Below are positions 34,890 through 44,537 of a stretch of DNA of 64,000 bases, one piece after another. Source of the stretch: Hymenobacter baengnokdamensis (GTDB taxonomy: Bacteria > Bacteroidota > Bacteroidia > Cytophagales > Hymenobacteraceae); contig NZ_CP044285.1 of NCBI RefSeq assembly GCF_008728635.1, forward strand, positions 4,030,001 to 4,094,000, read 5' to 3'. The notes beneath the pieces are model-generated. The model ran no database searches. It saw only the letters and a list, made by a program, of their open reading frames with translations, and had not been told where the DNA came from. How positions within the stretch are numbered: the first letter of the stretch is position 1; every line of letters begins with the position of its first letter. The translations under genes and the position numbers were made by a program.

Positions 34890-35833
34890 ATCAAATTCAG
34901 TCGGCCCGTTACGGCGTCGATGCTCACGTTCACTTCAAAGCCGATAATGAGCGTCATGCACACAAACTCCAGCCACACCATAAAGCCCACCAAAGCGCCG
35001 ATAGAGCCATAAAAGTGGTTGTAAGAGTTGAAGATGCGCACGTAGAGCGTGAACAGAAACGACACCAGAAAGATGAGCAGCGTAGCCACCACCGCGCCCG
35101 TCGAGATAAAGGGCCATTTATCGTGCACCGGCGGCACGAAGTAATAGATAACGCAGGTAGTGGTGAGAAACAGCCCGATAAGTGAGCCGTAGCGCAGCAC
35201 CAGTATCATAAACTCGGTAGAGCTTTCGGGCACGATTTCATAAAAGACCAGCGCGTCGATGATGAAAGTGCCGAAGAAAATACCCGCGATGGCGATTACC
35301 AGAATTAAAGCCAGGGCAAAAGTCAGCACCGTGGCAATGACGCGCTTATGAAAATACCCCCGGTGCTTGAACCACGGGTATTTCTTCTCGAATGCGTCGA
35401 GCAGGGCCATGATGCCATTGCTCGAGAGCACCAGCGCCGACACGAACCCAAACGAGAGCAGGCCCCCGTGCGGAATCCGCACAATGTCTTCGATGGTGCC
35501 CGCCGTGGCCGAATACAGCTCGTGAGGCATGATGTCGGCCAGGAATTGCAGAATATCCACATCCAGGTTGGGCACCGGGATGTACGGGATGAGCGTGAAC
35601 AGGAAAATAATGGTCGGAAACAGCGCCAGCGTGAGGTTAAAGGCCATGTAGGCCGCCCGCTTTTCGAGCGAGTCGAGGCGCAGCTCGTGCAGCACGCGGT
35701 CGCCCACGTCGTAGAGCGAGACGCGCCCCCCGCGCATGCGCTGGCGCTTGCCCCAGGCCATCACCGTGCGGTAGGCACGGTGGCGGCGCACATCGGGCAG
35801 CATGTCGCGGCGGCGGGCGGGAGGAGCGTGCAT
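34874..35833 (-). CDS. YihY/BrkB-family inner-membrane protein
   Basis: A 319-residue protein started at 35833; upstream residues come from the hairpin region and are not conserved. After a basic N-terminus (RRRDMLPDVRRHRAYR) there are about six hydrophobic segments: LALFPTIIFLFTLIPYIP, a GGLLSFGFVSALVLSSNGI stretch, FALALILVIAIAGIFFG, and further ones to the C-terminus. ASYNHFYGSIGA-like text (NSYNHFYGSIGALVGFMVWL) is a recognisable family block. The family has had several proposed roles, and none is firmly established. It is the end of a likely transcript with the thioesterase gene. Confidence 0.9.
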   Translation of the reverse strand: MHAPPARRRDMLPDVRRHRAYRTVMAWGKRQRMRGGRVSLYDVGDRVLHELRLDSLEKRAAYMAFNLTLALFPTIIFLFTLIPYIPVPNLDVDILQFLADIMPHELYSATAGTIEDIVRIPHGGLLSFGFVSALVLSSNGIMALLDAFEKKYPWFKHRGYFHKRVIATVLTFALALILVIAIAGIFFGTFIIDALVFYEIVPESSTEFMILVLRYGSLIGLFLTTTCVIYYFVPPVHDKWPFISTGAVVATLLIFLVSFLFTLYVRIFNSYNHFYGSIGALVGFMVWLEFVCMTLIIGFEVNVSIDAVTGRLNLMTNNK

Positions 35834-35839
35834 GTTGGT

Positions 35840-35939
35840 GATGTGAGAATGTGTTGAATGTGGAAATGTGAAAGATGGACAAGAAATCCGAGCAGGTTTG
35901 CTCATTTTCACATGTCCATATCCAACGCATTTTCACATT
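35840..35939. repeat. 34-bp imperfect inverted repeat between BrkB and thioesterase genes
   Basis: Arms 35840-35873 and 35906-35939 match over 34 bp with six mismatches, most of which would still pair as G-U in RNA, around a 32-nt loop. The arms are built from near repeats of AATGTG and GAAATGTG. It fills most of the 114-bp gap between two same-strand genes, so a transcript would read through it unless it terminates or slows transcription there. Confidence 0.65.
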
Positions 35940-35947
35940 AAAAAAAC

Positions 35948-36436
35948 TTACTTACCAAACGCGGCCGGGGCCGGGGCGTCGGCAGGGGTGGCGCGCACCG
36001 GGCCCACGGGGCTGTCGGGCTCGTCGTTGGCAAAGTACGGCGCCAGCTTTTCGCGCACGCTGGCCGGGATAGCCACCGGCCGGCCGGTAGCCGTGCTCAC
36101 GAAAACCATCAGCGTATAGCCCTCGGTGAGCAGCTCGCCGACCTCGTTGCGAATCTCATACTCGAATTTCACCCGCGAGCCCTCGGCCAGTTCGCGCAGC
36201 AGCACCCGGATGGTCAGCAGGTCGTCGTAGCGGGCGGGGCGGCGAAAGCGGGTGTGCAGCTCGCCCACCGGCATGCCTACCCCCTGCCCTTCCAAATCCT
36301 TGTAGCGAATGCCCAGCTGCCGGAACGACTCGGTGCGGGCCACCTCAAAGTACGCCGCGTAGTTGCCGTGATAGACGTAGCCCATCTGGTCGGTTTCGGC
36401 GTAGCGCACGCGGATTTGGATGTCGGACTGGTACAT
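35948..36436 (-). CDS. Acyl-CoA thioesterase, YbgC/4HBT hot-dog family
   Basis: A 162-residue cytoplasmic hot-dog thioesterase. The catalytic block is near the start: VRYAETDQMGYVYHGNYAAYFEVART (about 8-33), with Asp15 as the family's active-site acid. Then follow RLGIRYKDLEGQGV-like text (RQLGIRYKDLEGQG) and the LLREL region. The C-terminal 25 residues are Pro/Ala-rich and likely flexible. YbgC-type enzymes cleave short-chain or 4-hydroxybenzoyl CoA thioesters and are linked to the cell envelope in some bacteria. It may share a transcript with the BrkB gene below it, although a large hairpin stands between them. Confidence 0.93.
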   Translation of the reverse strand: MYQSDIQIRVRYAETDQMGYVYHGNYAAYFEVARTESFRQLGIRYKDLEGQGVGMPVGELHTRFRRPARYDDLLTIRVLLRELAEGSRVKFEYEIRNEVGELLTEGYTLMVFVSTATGRPVAIPASVREKLAPYFANDEPDSPVGPVRATPADAPAPAAFGK

Positions 36437-36465
36437 AGCAACCTGAAAATTACTTATAAAGCGTT

Positions 36466-36551
36466 TGTCATGCTGAGCTTGCGAAGCATCTTGTCAGGTT
36501 TGCACTATCGCTGTTCTGTCCTGATAAGCTGCCTCCTTCGTCAGCATGACA
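36466..36551. repeat. Palindromic intergenic repeat (TGTCATGCTGA ends)
   Basis: TGTCATGCTGA (36466-36476) and its exact complement TCAGCATGACA (36541-36551) flank 64 bp that contain a smaller hairpin (GCTTGCGAAGC). It lies between mltG and the thioesterase gene. GTCATGC also occurs in the terminator at 38521-38559, so this may be a dispersed REP-like unit. Confidence 0.55.
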
Positions 36552-36577
36552 GGTGTGAGGCAAAATGCTGGCTAGGG

Positions 36578-37666
36578 CTACCGAATGCCCGCTCGCGTCA
36601 GCGCAGCCTGGTAGCGCCGGGCATTTACGAGGTGCTGGGCCTGCGTGGTAGCAAAGGCATGGTAGCCGCTGAAATCGTCCTTGGCGCAGAAGTAGAGGTA
36701 GTCGTTTTGCTCGGGGTGCAGCACGGCGTTGAGGCTGGCAATGCTGGGCAGGTCGATGGGGCCGGGCGGCAGGCCGGCGTACTTATAGGTATTGTAGGGT
36801 GAGTCTTTTTGCAGGTGCACATTGAGCACGCGCTTGATGCCGAAATCGCCGTTGGCGTACACCACGGTGGGGTCGGCCTGGAGCTTCATGCCGCGCTTGA
36901 GGCGGTTGAGATACACGCCCGCAATGCGGGGGCGCTCGTCGGCGTGCTGCTGCTGTTCGGCCTCCACGATGCTGGCCAGGGTGCTCACCTGCACGCGCGT
37001 CAGGCCCAGCTTCTGGCGGGCTTCGTCGCGCTCGGGCGTCCAGAACTTCTCGTACTCCGACTTCATGCGCTGCATGAGGTTCTGGGCCGAGGTGTTCCAG
37101 TACAGCTCGTAGGTATTCGGAATAAACATTGAGAGCACCGTGGTAGTGTCGAAGCCCAGGCTTTTGGTGTAGCTGGGGCTGCTCAGCAGCGAGTCTATTT
37201 GCCGGGGCCTGGCGTCAATCTGTTTGCTGAGTTTGCTGGCCAGCTCGCGGCGCAGGCGCACGTTGGTGAAGGTGAGCTTGAGCGGCGTCTGGCGGCCCGA
37301 CTTCAGCAAATTGATTACCTGGCGGTTAGTCATGCCGGTTTTCAGCTCGTAGCGGCCGGGCTTCACCGCGCCGGGCTTGTTGTAGCCCATCAATTTGCCC
37401 ACAAAGTGCAGGGAGAGCTTGTCGATAACCGCGCCGGTATTCTCAGCCGCTACCAGGGCCTTTTGCCAGTTGTCGCCCCGGTGAATGTAGACGAAGGCCG
37501 GCAACTCCTTGGTATCAATATTCGTTGTATAGAATATTTGAAAAAAGTAATAGGAGAAGCACACCAGTATCAGGCTCAGAATCACGCTTACGGTGGCAAA
37601 GCGGTTGCGGCGCTTGATGGAATCGGCCCGGTATTGAATAGCGGACTTTTTGACAGGCTCGGTCAT
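36578..37666 (-). CDS. mltG: Endolytic transglycosylase MltG
   Basis: A 362-residue membrane-anchored enzyme that cuts nascent peptidoglycan and helps end glycan strand growth. A short cytoplasmic basic N-terminus ([12 protein letters not shown]) precedes one membrane segment (about 24-46), then a LysM-like domain, then the YceG domain. The catalytic Glu is E235 in [11 protein letters not shown], matching E218 of the E. coli protein, and [24 protein letters not shown] is the conserved block after it. A Bacteroidota-type -7 box lies at 37686-37693. The divergent sua5 gene starts about 200 bp away. Confidence 0.96.
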   Translation of the reverse strand: MTEPVKKSAIQYRADSIKRRNRFATVSVILSLILVCFSYYFFQIFYTTNIDTKELPAFVYIHRGDNWQKALVAAENTGAVIDKLSLHFVGKLMGYNKPGAVKPGRYELKTGMTNRQVINLLKSGRQTPLKLTFTNVRLRRELASKLSKQIDARPRQIDSLLSSPSYTKSLGFDTTTVLSMFIPNTYELYWNTSAQNLMQRMKSEYEKFWTPERDEARQKLGLTRVQVSTLASIVEAEQQQHADERPRIAGVYLNRLKRGMKLQADPTVVYANGDFGIKRVLNVHLQKDSPYNTYKYAGLPPGPIDLPSIASLNAVLHPEQNDYLYFCAKDDFSGYHAFATTQAQHLVNARRYQAALTRAGIR

Positions 37667-37685
37667 AGAACAGGGAATAATCGCT

Positions 37686-37693
37686 CAAAAATA
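37686..37693 (-). promoter_or_regulatory. Possible -7 box (TATTTTTG) upstream of mltG
   Basis: On the minus strand TATTTTTG matches TAnnTTTG exactly and ends about 19 bp before the mltG ATG. No TTG-type -33 box is at the right distance, so confidence is limited. Confidence 0.4.
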
Positions 37694-37868
37694 ACCCCCG
37701 GCCGGCGCTGTCGGCGCGGGCGGCGCAAACAAGCCGCGGCACTTTTGCTTATAGCCGTTCATTTATTGAGTGGGTGGCCGCCGAAAACCGCCCGCCGTAG
37801 TACCTTTCGCGCCCCAACGGGCCGCCGCGACTGGCCCATTTTGTAATTATTATCCTTTTTTCTGCCCT

Positions 37869-38501
37869 ATGGCCGCTACCCTGCTCCGCATCCACCCCGA
37901 TAACCCGCCCCAGAATCGCATTCTGCAAGTAGTTGACGTACTGCGCAAAGGCGGGCTTATTATTTACCCCACCGATACGGTTTATGGCATTGGCTGCGAT
38001 ATCAATAACACAAAAGCCGTCGAGAAGCTCTGCCGCATCAAAGGCCTGAAGCCGGAGAAAGCCAACCTGAGTTTTATCTGCCACGATTTGTCGCACATCA
38101 GCGACTACGCGCACGGCATTACTACGCCGGTATTCAAGGTGATTAAAAAGGCCCTGCCTGGCCCGTTTACCTTTATATTCGAAGCCAGCCCCAACGCCCC
38201 GCGCTACGGCGGCGTGAAGCGCAGCACGGTGGGCATCCGGGTGCCCGACAACCAGATTGTGCGCCAGATTGTGAAGGAGTTCGGCACGCCCATCGTGAGC
38301 ACCTCGGTGCGTGAGAGCGAGGAGACGCTGGAAGAGTATGTAACCGACCCCGACCTGATTTTTGAGAAATACCGCTCGCTCGTGGACCTTGTTATTGACG
38401 GTGGCTTTGGCGGCAACGAGCCCAGCACCATCGTCGACTGCACCAACGACGACTTCGAGCTGGTGCGCCAGGGCCTGGGCGACATTGAGCAGTTTTTGTA
38501 A
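37869..38501 (+). CDS. L-threonylcarbamoyladenylate synthase (Sua5/YciO/YrdC family)
   Basis: A 210-residue protein started at 37869 (MAATLLRIHPDNPP); the 33 codons upstream are not conserved. The YrdC fold is recognised from GGLIIYPTDTVYGIGCDIN (about 28-46), KAVEKLCRIKGL, KALPGPFTFIF (about 97-107), KRSTVGIRVPD and the late PSTIVDCT. The family makes threonylcarbamoyl-AMP from threonine, bicarbonate and ATP for the t6A37 modification of tRNAs that read ANN codons. Some short members (YciO) have other or unproven roles, and this protein lacks the extra C-terminal domain of Sua5. A strong terminator follows. Confidence 0.9.
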   Translation: MAATLLRIHPDNPPQNRILQVVDVLRKGGLIIYPTDTVYGIGCDINNTKAVEKLCRIKGLKPEKANLSFICHDLSHISDYAHGITTPVFKVIKKALPGPFTFIFEASPNAPRYGGVKRSTVGIRVPDNQIVRQIVKEFGTPIVSTSVRESEETLEEYVTDPDLIFEKYRSLVDLVIDGGFGGNEPSTIVDCTNDDFELVRQGLGDIEQFL

Positions 38502-38520
38502 GGCTAGCGTAAGCATAAAG

Positions 38521-38566
38521 GGGAACGTCATGCTTCGGTAAGCTCCGCATGACGTTCCCTTTTTTT
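38521..38566 (+). terminator. Intrinsic terminator after the Sua5-family gene
   Basis: GGGAACGTCATGC (38521-38533) and GCATGACGTTCCC (38547-38559) form a perfect 13-bp stem with a 13-nt loop, followed by TTTTTTT. It lies 20 bp after the gene. The GTCATGC core matches the repeat at 36466-36551. Confidence 0.9.
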
Positions 38567-38578
38567 GTGCCTATGACT

Positions 38579-39499
38579 TTACTGGCCGGCCGGGCGCTTG
38601 TGCTTCCAGCGGCGGTGCGTCCAGAGATATTGCTCGGGCGTAGCCCGGATATCTGCCTCCAACTGCCGGATAAAGGCTTCGGTAACCGGATAGCGCTGCG
38701 CCTCCTCGGGTGAGCCGGCTCCGGCGGCCACGGCGCGGCCATCGGGCAGCTCCGTGAATTTCACCTCGTAGTAGCCGCGCCGCAGGCGCCGGATACCCAC
38801 GTACAGCACGGCACAGTCGAGCTGCTGAGCCAGCCGGTCGGCGCTGGTGTAGAAGCCGGCTTCCTGATGCAGAAAGGTGGTCCAGTACGGACGGTCGTCT
38901 TTGCCGGCGGCCTGGTCGCTGAGCAGGCTCAGGGTGCGGCCCTCGCCGCGGTGCTGCACCAGATACCGCAGCGTGGCCAGCATGGGCACGGCATCGGCTC
39001 CCAGGCGGGTGCGCAGGCGGCGCATGAAATATTCAAAAAACCCGTTTTTCAGCGGCTTATAAACGCCCGCCGCCCGGCCCGGAAATTCGAGGGCGGCACC
39101 CGAGAGAATCCACTCCCAGTTGCCGCGGTGCGAGCCCAGCGAAAGCACCGTGCGGCTTTCGGCGAAGTGCCGGGTCATTAATTCGGGGTTGACGAAGCGC
39201 ATTCGTCGCCGCAGCTGGGCGGGCGATATGGCCCCGAGCTTTAAGATTTCGACGATAACCTGGGCAAAGTGCCAGTAAAACTGCCGGCCGATACGCCGAA
39301 CCTCCGCCTCGCTCTTGCCGGGGAAAGAATTGTGCAGGTTGGCCAGCACCACGCCCCAGCGGTAGCGCACTACGTAGCTGAGCAGCAAATAGATAAAACC
39401 AGCTATTCCGTAAAGCACAAACAGCGGCAGGTAAGCCAGGGCCAGCAGCGGCCAGCTAAGCGGGCGGTAATACCAGGGCACAGCCGGGCGCGCACTCAT
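38579..39499 (-). CDS. Lipid A acyltransferase, LpxL/HtrB family
   Basis: A 306-residue inner-membrane acyltransferase that adds a secondary acyl chain to lipid A precursors. A hydrophobic segment (about 13-45, LLALAYLPLFVLYGIAGFIY) is followed by the active-site motif GSHRGNWEW, where His and Glu form HX4E, a form of the HX4D/E signature used by this family. Later blocks are SLLSDQAAGK (about 191-200) and the C-terminal PEQYLWTHRRWKHKRP, also typical. The next upstream gene's stop overlaps the start by 4 bp (39496-39499), so the two genes are translated together. Confidence 0.93.
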   Translation of the reverse strand: MSARPAVPWYYRPLSWPLLALAYLPLFVLYGIAGFIYLLLSYVVRYRWGVVLANLHNSFPGKSEAEVRRIGRQFYWHFAQVIVEILKLGAISPAQLRRRMRFVNPELMTRHFAESRTVLSLGSHRGNWEWILSGAALEFPGRAAGVYKPLKNGFFEYFMRRLRTRLGADAVPMLATLRYLVQHRGEGRTLSLLSDQAAGKDDRPYWTTFLHQEAGFYTSADRLAQQLDCAVLYVGIRRLRRGYYEVKFTELPDGRAVAAGAGSPEEAQRYPVTEAFIRQLEADIRATPEQYLWTHRRWKHKRPAGQ

Positions 39500-40371
39500 C
39501 GGGGCACGGCCGCGCCGGCCGGCGCGTAGTCGGTGAGGCTGCGCTGGCCGCTTTGGCTTTGGGTAGCCAGCACTTTTTTGGTGGCGGCGTCGCGGGCTTC
39601 AATGGTCAGCGTAAAAGGCCCGGCCGGAATGGGGCCCAGCGGCAGCTGCCCCACCACGGCTGTGGGCCGGCCGGCCTGGGTCGTCACGAGCGGCGCATCG
39701 GCATCGGCGGCCGTGCCGTCGGGCGCTGCCAGGTGATAGTGCAGCCGCACTGCGCGGCCGGCCGGCACCTGGTTCAGCTCGGTGTAAAAAAACACGTTGT
39801 CGGCGCCCCGGCCGTAGTAGCCGCCAGCGGCCCGCGTCAGCAGGTAGCCGCCGCGGTTGAAGGCGCTCTCGGCGCTGGCCTTGGCGGCGGGCCGCGCCAG
39901 GAAAACCAGGTCGCTGAACGCCGGCGTTTTCGACTCGGCCAGCACCAGCGGCAGCTCCACGGTAGTTTCGCCATTGGCGCTGCGGTACTGGTCGCGGATG
40001 CGGCCGCGCAACGTGTAGGTGCCGTCGGGCAGGGTTATGCGCTTCAAAAAGCTGAGCGGATTTTTAATGGCAATCGTGGTATCGCTGAACACCGGCGGCT
40101 TCAGCGTCACGCTTTCCTGCCAGGCGGCGGTGCCATCGGCTTTGAGAATAGCCAGCTCGACCACGGCCGATGACTGAAACGACCTGGGCGCCCGCTGCCG
40201 GTAGGTGAGCGGCTGGGTGGGCACCGTCACGGAAATCTCCACTTCGCCACCCTTCTGCACCTGGTCGAGGTTGCGAAACCTGGCTACCTGCAGGATAAGC
40301 TGCGGGGGCCCAGCCTGGACGTTGCTAACAGCGGCCAACGCCAGCGACAGAGAAAAGGAGAGAACGCGCAT
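39496..40371 (-). CDS. Secreted protein of unknown function
   Basis: A 291-residue exported protein started at 40371 (MRVLSFSLSLALAAVSNVQA, a clear signal peptide). An upstream frame extension of 41 codons is unlike coding sequence. The mature protein is beta-rich and proline-poor, with repeated short strands (LAILKADGTAAWQESVTLKP, TLPDGTYTLRGRIRDQY). I do not recognise a family; it could be an envelope protein. It overlaps the lipid A acyltransferase start by 4 bp, so a role in envelope or LPS biogenesis is plausible but unproven. A TATTTTTG stands only 6 bp before the ATG and could indicate a near-leaderless start, but this is weak evidence. Confidence 0.7.
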   Translation of the reverse strand: MRVLSFSLSLALAAVSNVQAGPPQLILQVARFRNLDQVQKGGEVEISVTVPTQPLTYRQRAPRSFQSSAVVELAILKADGTAAWQESVTLKPPVFSDTTIAIKNPLSFLKRITLPDGTYTLRGRIRDQYRSANGETTVELPLVLAESKTPAFSDLVFLARPAAKASAESAFNRGGYLLTRAAGGYYGRGADNVFFYTELNQVPAGRAVRLHYHLAAPDGTAADADAPLVTTQAGRPTAVVGQLPLGPIPAGPFTLTIEARDAATKKVLATQSQSGQRSLTDYAPAGAAVPR

Positions 40372-40437
40372 AAAAGCAAAAATAAGGTACAAGCTCACGT
40401 CAGGGCCGTTACCGCGCCGGTCGGCTACCTTGCGGCC

Positions 40438-41061
40438 ATGTCCGTTGTCCTCACCGAGCTGCACTACCTGCCGTCCATTACGTATTTTCAGCAATTACTA
40501 AGCGCCGAAACGCTGCTGCTCGATGCCCATGAGCACTACCACAAGCAGACCTATCGTAACCGCGCCCTTATTCTTACGGCGCAGGGCCCCCAGGCGCTTA
40601 CGGTGCCGGTACTAGACGGGGCGCGCTCGGAGAAAATCCGCAGCAGCGAAATTGAAATCGACTACCGCCAGAACTGGATGCACCGGCACTTTCGGACGCT
40701 GCAAACCGCTTACGGCGCTTCGCCGTATTTTGGGTACTACGCCGATTACTTGCAGGATATTTATACCCGGAAGCCCAGCCGGCTCTGGGACCTGAACCTG
40801 GCTTTTTTGCACCTGCTGCTGCGCTGCCTGCGCTGGCCGCTGCCTATTGAGCTTACTACTGAATACCGGGCGCCGGGCACTGTGCCTACCCTGCTCGACC
40901 GGCGCGACTTCCTGACACCTAAAAATACCCCGGCCGGGCCGGCACCTGACAGTCCGTCGCACCGGCCGTATCCGCAGGTATTTGGTACCGCATTTGTACC
41001 AGGCCTTAGCGTGTTGGATTTATTGTTTATGCAAGGGCCAGCCGCCGGACAGTTTTTATAA
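40438..41061 (+). CDS. WbqC-family protein
   Basis: A 207-residue soluble protein. The N-terminal block ELHYLPSITYFQQLL and the YHKQTYRNRALILTAQGPQAL region (about 33-53) match WbqC proteins, in which a conserved Tyr/Asn-Arg stretch is diagnostic. The later VPVLDG and WMHRHFRTLQTAYGASPYFGYY are also family-like. Some members lie in O-antigen clusters, but their biochemical role is not known to me. The gene is divergent from the secreted unknown at 39496-40371 with 66 bp between the starts. clpC follows after 154 bp. Confidence 0.87.
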   Translation: MSVVLTELHYLPSITYFQQLLSAETLLLDAHEHYHKQTYRNRALILTAQGPQALTVPVLDGARSEKIRSSEIEIDYRQNWMHRHFRTLQTAYGASPYFGYYADYLQDIYTRKPSRLWDLNLAFLHLLLRCLRWPLPIELTTEYRAPGTVPTLLDRRDFLTPKNTPAGPAPDSPSHRPYPQVFGTAFVPGLSVLDLLFMQGPAAGQFL

Positions 41062-41215
41062 GACAGGCGCTTAGCGAATTTTAATCTGGCCGAACCTTCG
41101 TCCGCAGGCGCTTGTTTTTCACATATTCCGCTTTCCTTTACGTATCGGTGTAGCGTAACTATTCAGGCCGGTTTCGGTACAGCTACTATCTGCGTCTTAT
41201 TTCTATCTTGCTTGC

Positions 41216-43846
41216 ATGGAAGCTAAATTTTCAAACCGCGTCAAGGAGGTTATTTCCTTGAGCCGGGAGGAGGCCATCCGGCTCGGCCACGACTATATCG
41301 GTACCGAGCACCTGCTGCTGGGCATGATTCGCGAGGGCGAAGGCACTGCCCTCGGCTTGCTCAAAAAGCTGGGCGTGGCCACCGATGAGCTGAAGTTTGC
41401 CCTCGAGCAAGCCACGCGCAACACGGCCTCCACCCAGGGCACCAGCATCACGGGCTCGATTCCGCTCACGAAGCAAACCGAGAAGGTGCTGAAAATCACT
41501 TACCTCGAAGCCAAGATTTTCAAGTCGGAAATCATTGGTACCGAGCACCTGCTCCTCTCGATTTTACGCGATGAGGACAATATTTCTTCTCAAATCCTTT
41601 CCAAGTTCAACGTGAATTACGAAACCGTGCGCGACTCGCTCGACTACCACGGCGCAGCTCCGAACCCGACCGGCCCCAAAGCCGGCCCGGAGGCTGACGA
41701 CGATGATGACCGCCTCTTTGGCCAGGGCCAGGGCGGAGCTGGCCGCGGCCAGGGTGCCCAGGGCGGTGCCGCCGGCGCCGGGGCCAAGCGGGCCGGGGAA
41801 AAATCGCGCACCCCGGTGCTCGACAATTTCGGCCGCGACCTTACCAAGCTGGCCGAGGAAGATAAGCTCGACCCCATTGTGGGCCGTGAAAAAGAGATTG
41901 AGCGCGTGGCTCAGGTATTGAGCCGCCGCAAGAAGAACAACCCGATTCTGATTGGTGAGCCGGGCGTGGGTAAAACGGCCATCGCCGAGGGCCTGGCCCT
42001 GCGCATTATCCAGAAAAAAGTAAGCCGCGTGCTGTTCAACAAGCGCGTGGTAACTCTGGACCTGGCTTCGCTGGTGGCTGGCACCAAGTACCGGGGCCAG
42101 TTTGAGGAGCGCATGAAGGCCGTGATGAACGAGCTGGAGAAGTCGCCCGACGTGATTCTGTTTATCGACGAGCTGCACACGATTGTGGGTGCCGGCGGGG
42201 CTTCGGGCTCACTCGATGCCTCCAATATGTTTAAGCCGGCGCTGGCCCGCGGCGAAATTCAGTGCATCGGCGCTACCACGCTGGATGAGTACCGCCAGTA
42301 CATCGAAAAAGATGGCGCGCTGGCTCGTCGTTTCCAGATGGTGATGGTAGACCCTACCACGCCCGAGGAAACCATTGAGATTCTGCACAATATCAAGGAC
42401 AAGTATCAGGACCACCACCACGTGGTGTACACCGATAAGGCCATTGAGCAGTGCGTGAAGCTGAGCGACCGCTACATGAGCGACCGCTTTCTGCCCGACA
42501 AAGCCATTGACATTCTGGACGAGGCGGGTGCTCGGGTGCACATCAATAATATAGTAGTTCCTGAAGATATCCTCAAGCTCGAAGAGCAGATTGAGAACAT
42601 CAAGACGGAGAAAAACCGCGTCGTTAAGTCTCAGAAGTACGAGGAAGCTGCCAAGCTGCGCGACACCGAAAAGAAACTGCTGGAACAGCTCGAATCGGCC
42701 AAAAAGAACTGGGAAGACGAAACCAAGAAGAAGCGCTACACGGTAAAAGAGGAAAACGTGGCCGAGGTAATCGCCATGATGACCGGCATTCCTGTGAACC
42801 GCGTGGCCCAGAACGAAAGCCAGAAGCTGCTCAACATGGGTGAGGAGCTGCAAGGCAAAGTAATTGGTCAGGATAAGGCTATTAAGCAGCTGGTAAAGGC
42901 TATTCAGCGCACCCGCGTGGGCCTGAAAGACCCGAAGAAGCCGATTGGCTCATTCGTATTCCTCGGCCCGACCGGTGTGGGTAAAACGGAGCTGGCTAAA
43001 GTGCTGGCTACCTACCTTTTCGACAAGGAAGATGCGCTGGTGCGCGTGGATATGTCGGAGTACATGGAGAAATTCAGCGTATCGCGCCTGGTGGGCGCGC
43101 CTCCCGGCTACGTGGGCTACGAAGAGGGCGGCCAGCTGACGGAGAAAATCCGCCGCAAGCCGTACTCGGTTATCCTGCTCGACGAGATTGAGAAGGCGCA
43201 CCCCGATGTGTACAACCTGCTGCTGCAAGTGCTGGACGATGGTATTCTGACCGACGGCCTGGGCCGCAAGGTGGACTTCCGCAACACCATCATCATCATG
43301 ACCTCGAACATTGGGGCGCGTGACCTGGCCGATTTCGGCGCGGGCATCGGCTTCGGTACGAAGGCGCGCAATGAGAACATGGACGAGCTGACCAAGGGCA
43401 CCATTACCAATGCCCTGAAGAAGACCTTCTCGCCCGAGTTTCTCAACCGCCTGGACGATGTGATTGTCTTCAACTCGCTGGAGAAGAAAGACATCCATAA
43501 GATTATCGATATCAGCCTGGCCAAGCTGCTGAGCCGCGTGCTGGCGCTCGGCTACAAGGTGGAGCTGACGGAGAAAGCCAAGGACTTCGTGGCCGACAAA
43601 GGCTATGACCCCAAGTATGGCGCCCGCCCGCTCAACCGGGCCATCCAGAAGTATATCGAAGACCCGATTGCCGAGGAAATCCTGAAGGCTCAGCTGCTGC
43701 ACGGCGATATCATTACCGCCGACTTCGAAGAAGGCAAGGAGGAGCTAACCTTTAGCATCGCCAAGAGCGACGAAGCGCCCAACCTGGCCAGCGACGAGCG
43801 GCCGGCGGAAGCACCCTCGGAGCCCGAAGCCGGCGAGTCGAAGTAG
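41216..43846 (+). CDS. clpC: ATP-dependent Clp protease ATP-binding subunit ClpC
   Basis: An 876-residue Hsp100 unfoldase that feeds ClpP. It has two N-terminal Clp repeat domains (about 1-145), a Gly/Ala-rich linker (about 168-195, [17 protein letters not shown]), the first AAA+ ATPase with Walker A at about 246-253 (GEPGVGKT), a UVR-type coiled middle part (about 440-475) that marks ClpC rather than ClpB, and the second AAA+ with Walker A at about 583-590 (GPTGVGKT). The ClpP-binding loop is IGF in [11 protein letters not shown] (about 709). ctsR, mcsA and mcsB are not adjacent. The C-terminal tail is acidic and Pro/Ala-rich. A terminator follows at 43862. Confidence 0.97.
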   Translation: MEAKFSNRVKEVISLSREEAIRLGHDYIGTEHLLLGMIREGEGTALGLLKKLGVATDELKFALEQATRNTASTQGTSITGSIPLTKQTEKVLKITYLEAKIFKSEIIGTEHLLLSILRDEDNISSQILSKFNVNYETVRDSLDYHGAAPNPTGPKAGPEADDDDDRLFGQGQGGAGRGQGAQGGAAGAGAKRAGEKSRTPVLDNFGRDLTKLAEEDKLDPIVGREKEIERVAQVLSRRKKNNPILIGEPGVGKTAIAEGLALRIIQKKVSRVLFNKRVVTLDLASLVAGTKYRGQFEERMKAVMNELEKSPDVILFIDELHTIVGAGGASGSLDASNMFKPALARGEIQCIGATTLDEYRQYIEKDGALARRFQMVMVDPTTPEETIEILHNIKDKYQDHHHVVYTDKAIEQCVKLSDRYMSDRFLPDKAIDILDEAGARVHINNIVVPEDILKLEEQIENIKTEKNRVVKSQKYEEAAKLRDTEKKLLEQLESAKKNWEDETKKKRYTVKEENVAEVIAMMTGIPVNRVAQNESQKLLNMGEELQGKVIGQDKAIKQLVKAIQRTRVGLKDPKKPIGSFVFLGPTGVGKTELAKVLATYLFDKEDALVRVDMSEYMEKFSVSRLVGAPPGYVGYEEGGQLTEKIRRKPYSVILLDEIEKAHPDVYNLLLQVLDDGILTDGLGRKVDFRNTIIIMTSNIGARDLADFGAGIGFGTKARNENMDELTKGTITNALKKTFSPEFLNRLDDVIVFNSLEKKDIHKIIDISLAKLLSRVLALGYKVELTEKAKDFVADKGYDPKYGARPLNRAIQKYIEDPIAEEILKAQLLHGDIITADFEEGKEELTFSIAKSDEAPNLASDERPAEAPSEPEAGESK

Positions 43847-43861
43847 AGTTATCAGGTTATG

Positions 43862-43898
43862 AAAAGGCCGGTTCCGCAATGCGGAACCGGCCTTTTTT
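43862..43898 (+). terminator. Intrinsic terminator after clpC
   Basis: AAAAGGCCGGTTCCGC (43862-43877) and its complement (43881-43896) form a perfect 16-bp stem with a tight 3-nt loop, followed by TTTTTT. It is 15 bp after the clpC stop. Confidence 0.93.
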
Positions 43899-44017
43899 CT
43901 TTTTCAGGGATTCTCGTGGGTAAAAAGCCACTAATTGGCATCTGTCTCTAAACGCTGCCCTCTCGCTGCGAGACAGCTACGTATTCAGTATTTTTTCTTG
44001 ATATCTGCTTTTGACAT

Positions 44018-44422
44018 ATGAACAAGCTGCTTATACTCGCTATCCTTTTAGGGCTGCCAGACGCATTGCTTGCGCAGCAGCTGCCTTTCGACCTTACCCT
44101 CACTGAGCCCGACCAGGAGTTGGATGACTTCACTTATCAATTTGTGGGAATTCATAAGATGTCGCCGCAGCTACGAGGGGTGCGTGGCGCCGATAATACC
44201 GTGTATTGGGTAAGTGCTAACAGCCAGCAACTAACCGCTTACCAGCAAGGGAAACAGCTTTGGCAAGTTGCTATTGGGCAAACATTTCAGCAAACAATGC
44301 GAGGAGCTATCGTAACGAAGCTCATTTTTTGTTCAACTGTGGTTTTTGTTTCTGTAGGCTCACATGGCCAAGCCGAAATAGACCGGAAGACAGGCGCTAT
44401 TATCTCAGCGGGTACAGACTAA
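44018..44422 (+). CDS. Small secreted protein of unknown function
   Basis: A 134-residue protein with a signal peptide (MNKLLILAILLGLPDALLAQQ). The mature part has DLTLTEPDQELDDFTYQFVG and two short strands rich in Tyr and Val. I do not recognise a family. Coding is more AT-rich than usual for this window (GTGTATTGGGTAAGT, CAAACATTTCAGCAA). It stands 170 bp after the clpC terminator and 115 bp before the next small gene. Confidence 0.55.
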   Translation: MNKLLILAILLGLPDALLAQQLPFDLTLTEPDQELDDFTYQFVGIHKMSPQLRGVRGADNTVYWVSANSQQLTAYQQGKQLWQVAIGQTFQQTMRGAIVTKLIFCSTVVFVSVGSHGQAEIDRKTGAIISAGTD

Positions 44423-44537
44423 GCAGAGCAGCAAAGATTCTATGTACTGCCACCGCACCTATACAACCTCATACTCTAATCCAGCAACCGTTCTGGAATA
44501 CCTTACTTTTACTATTAACTCCACTTCTATAGGTAGT

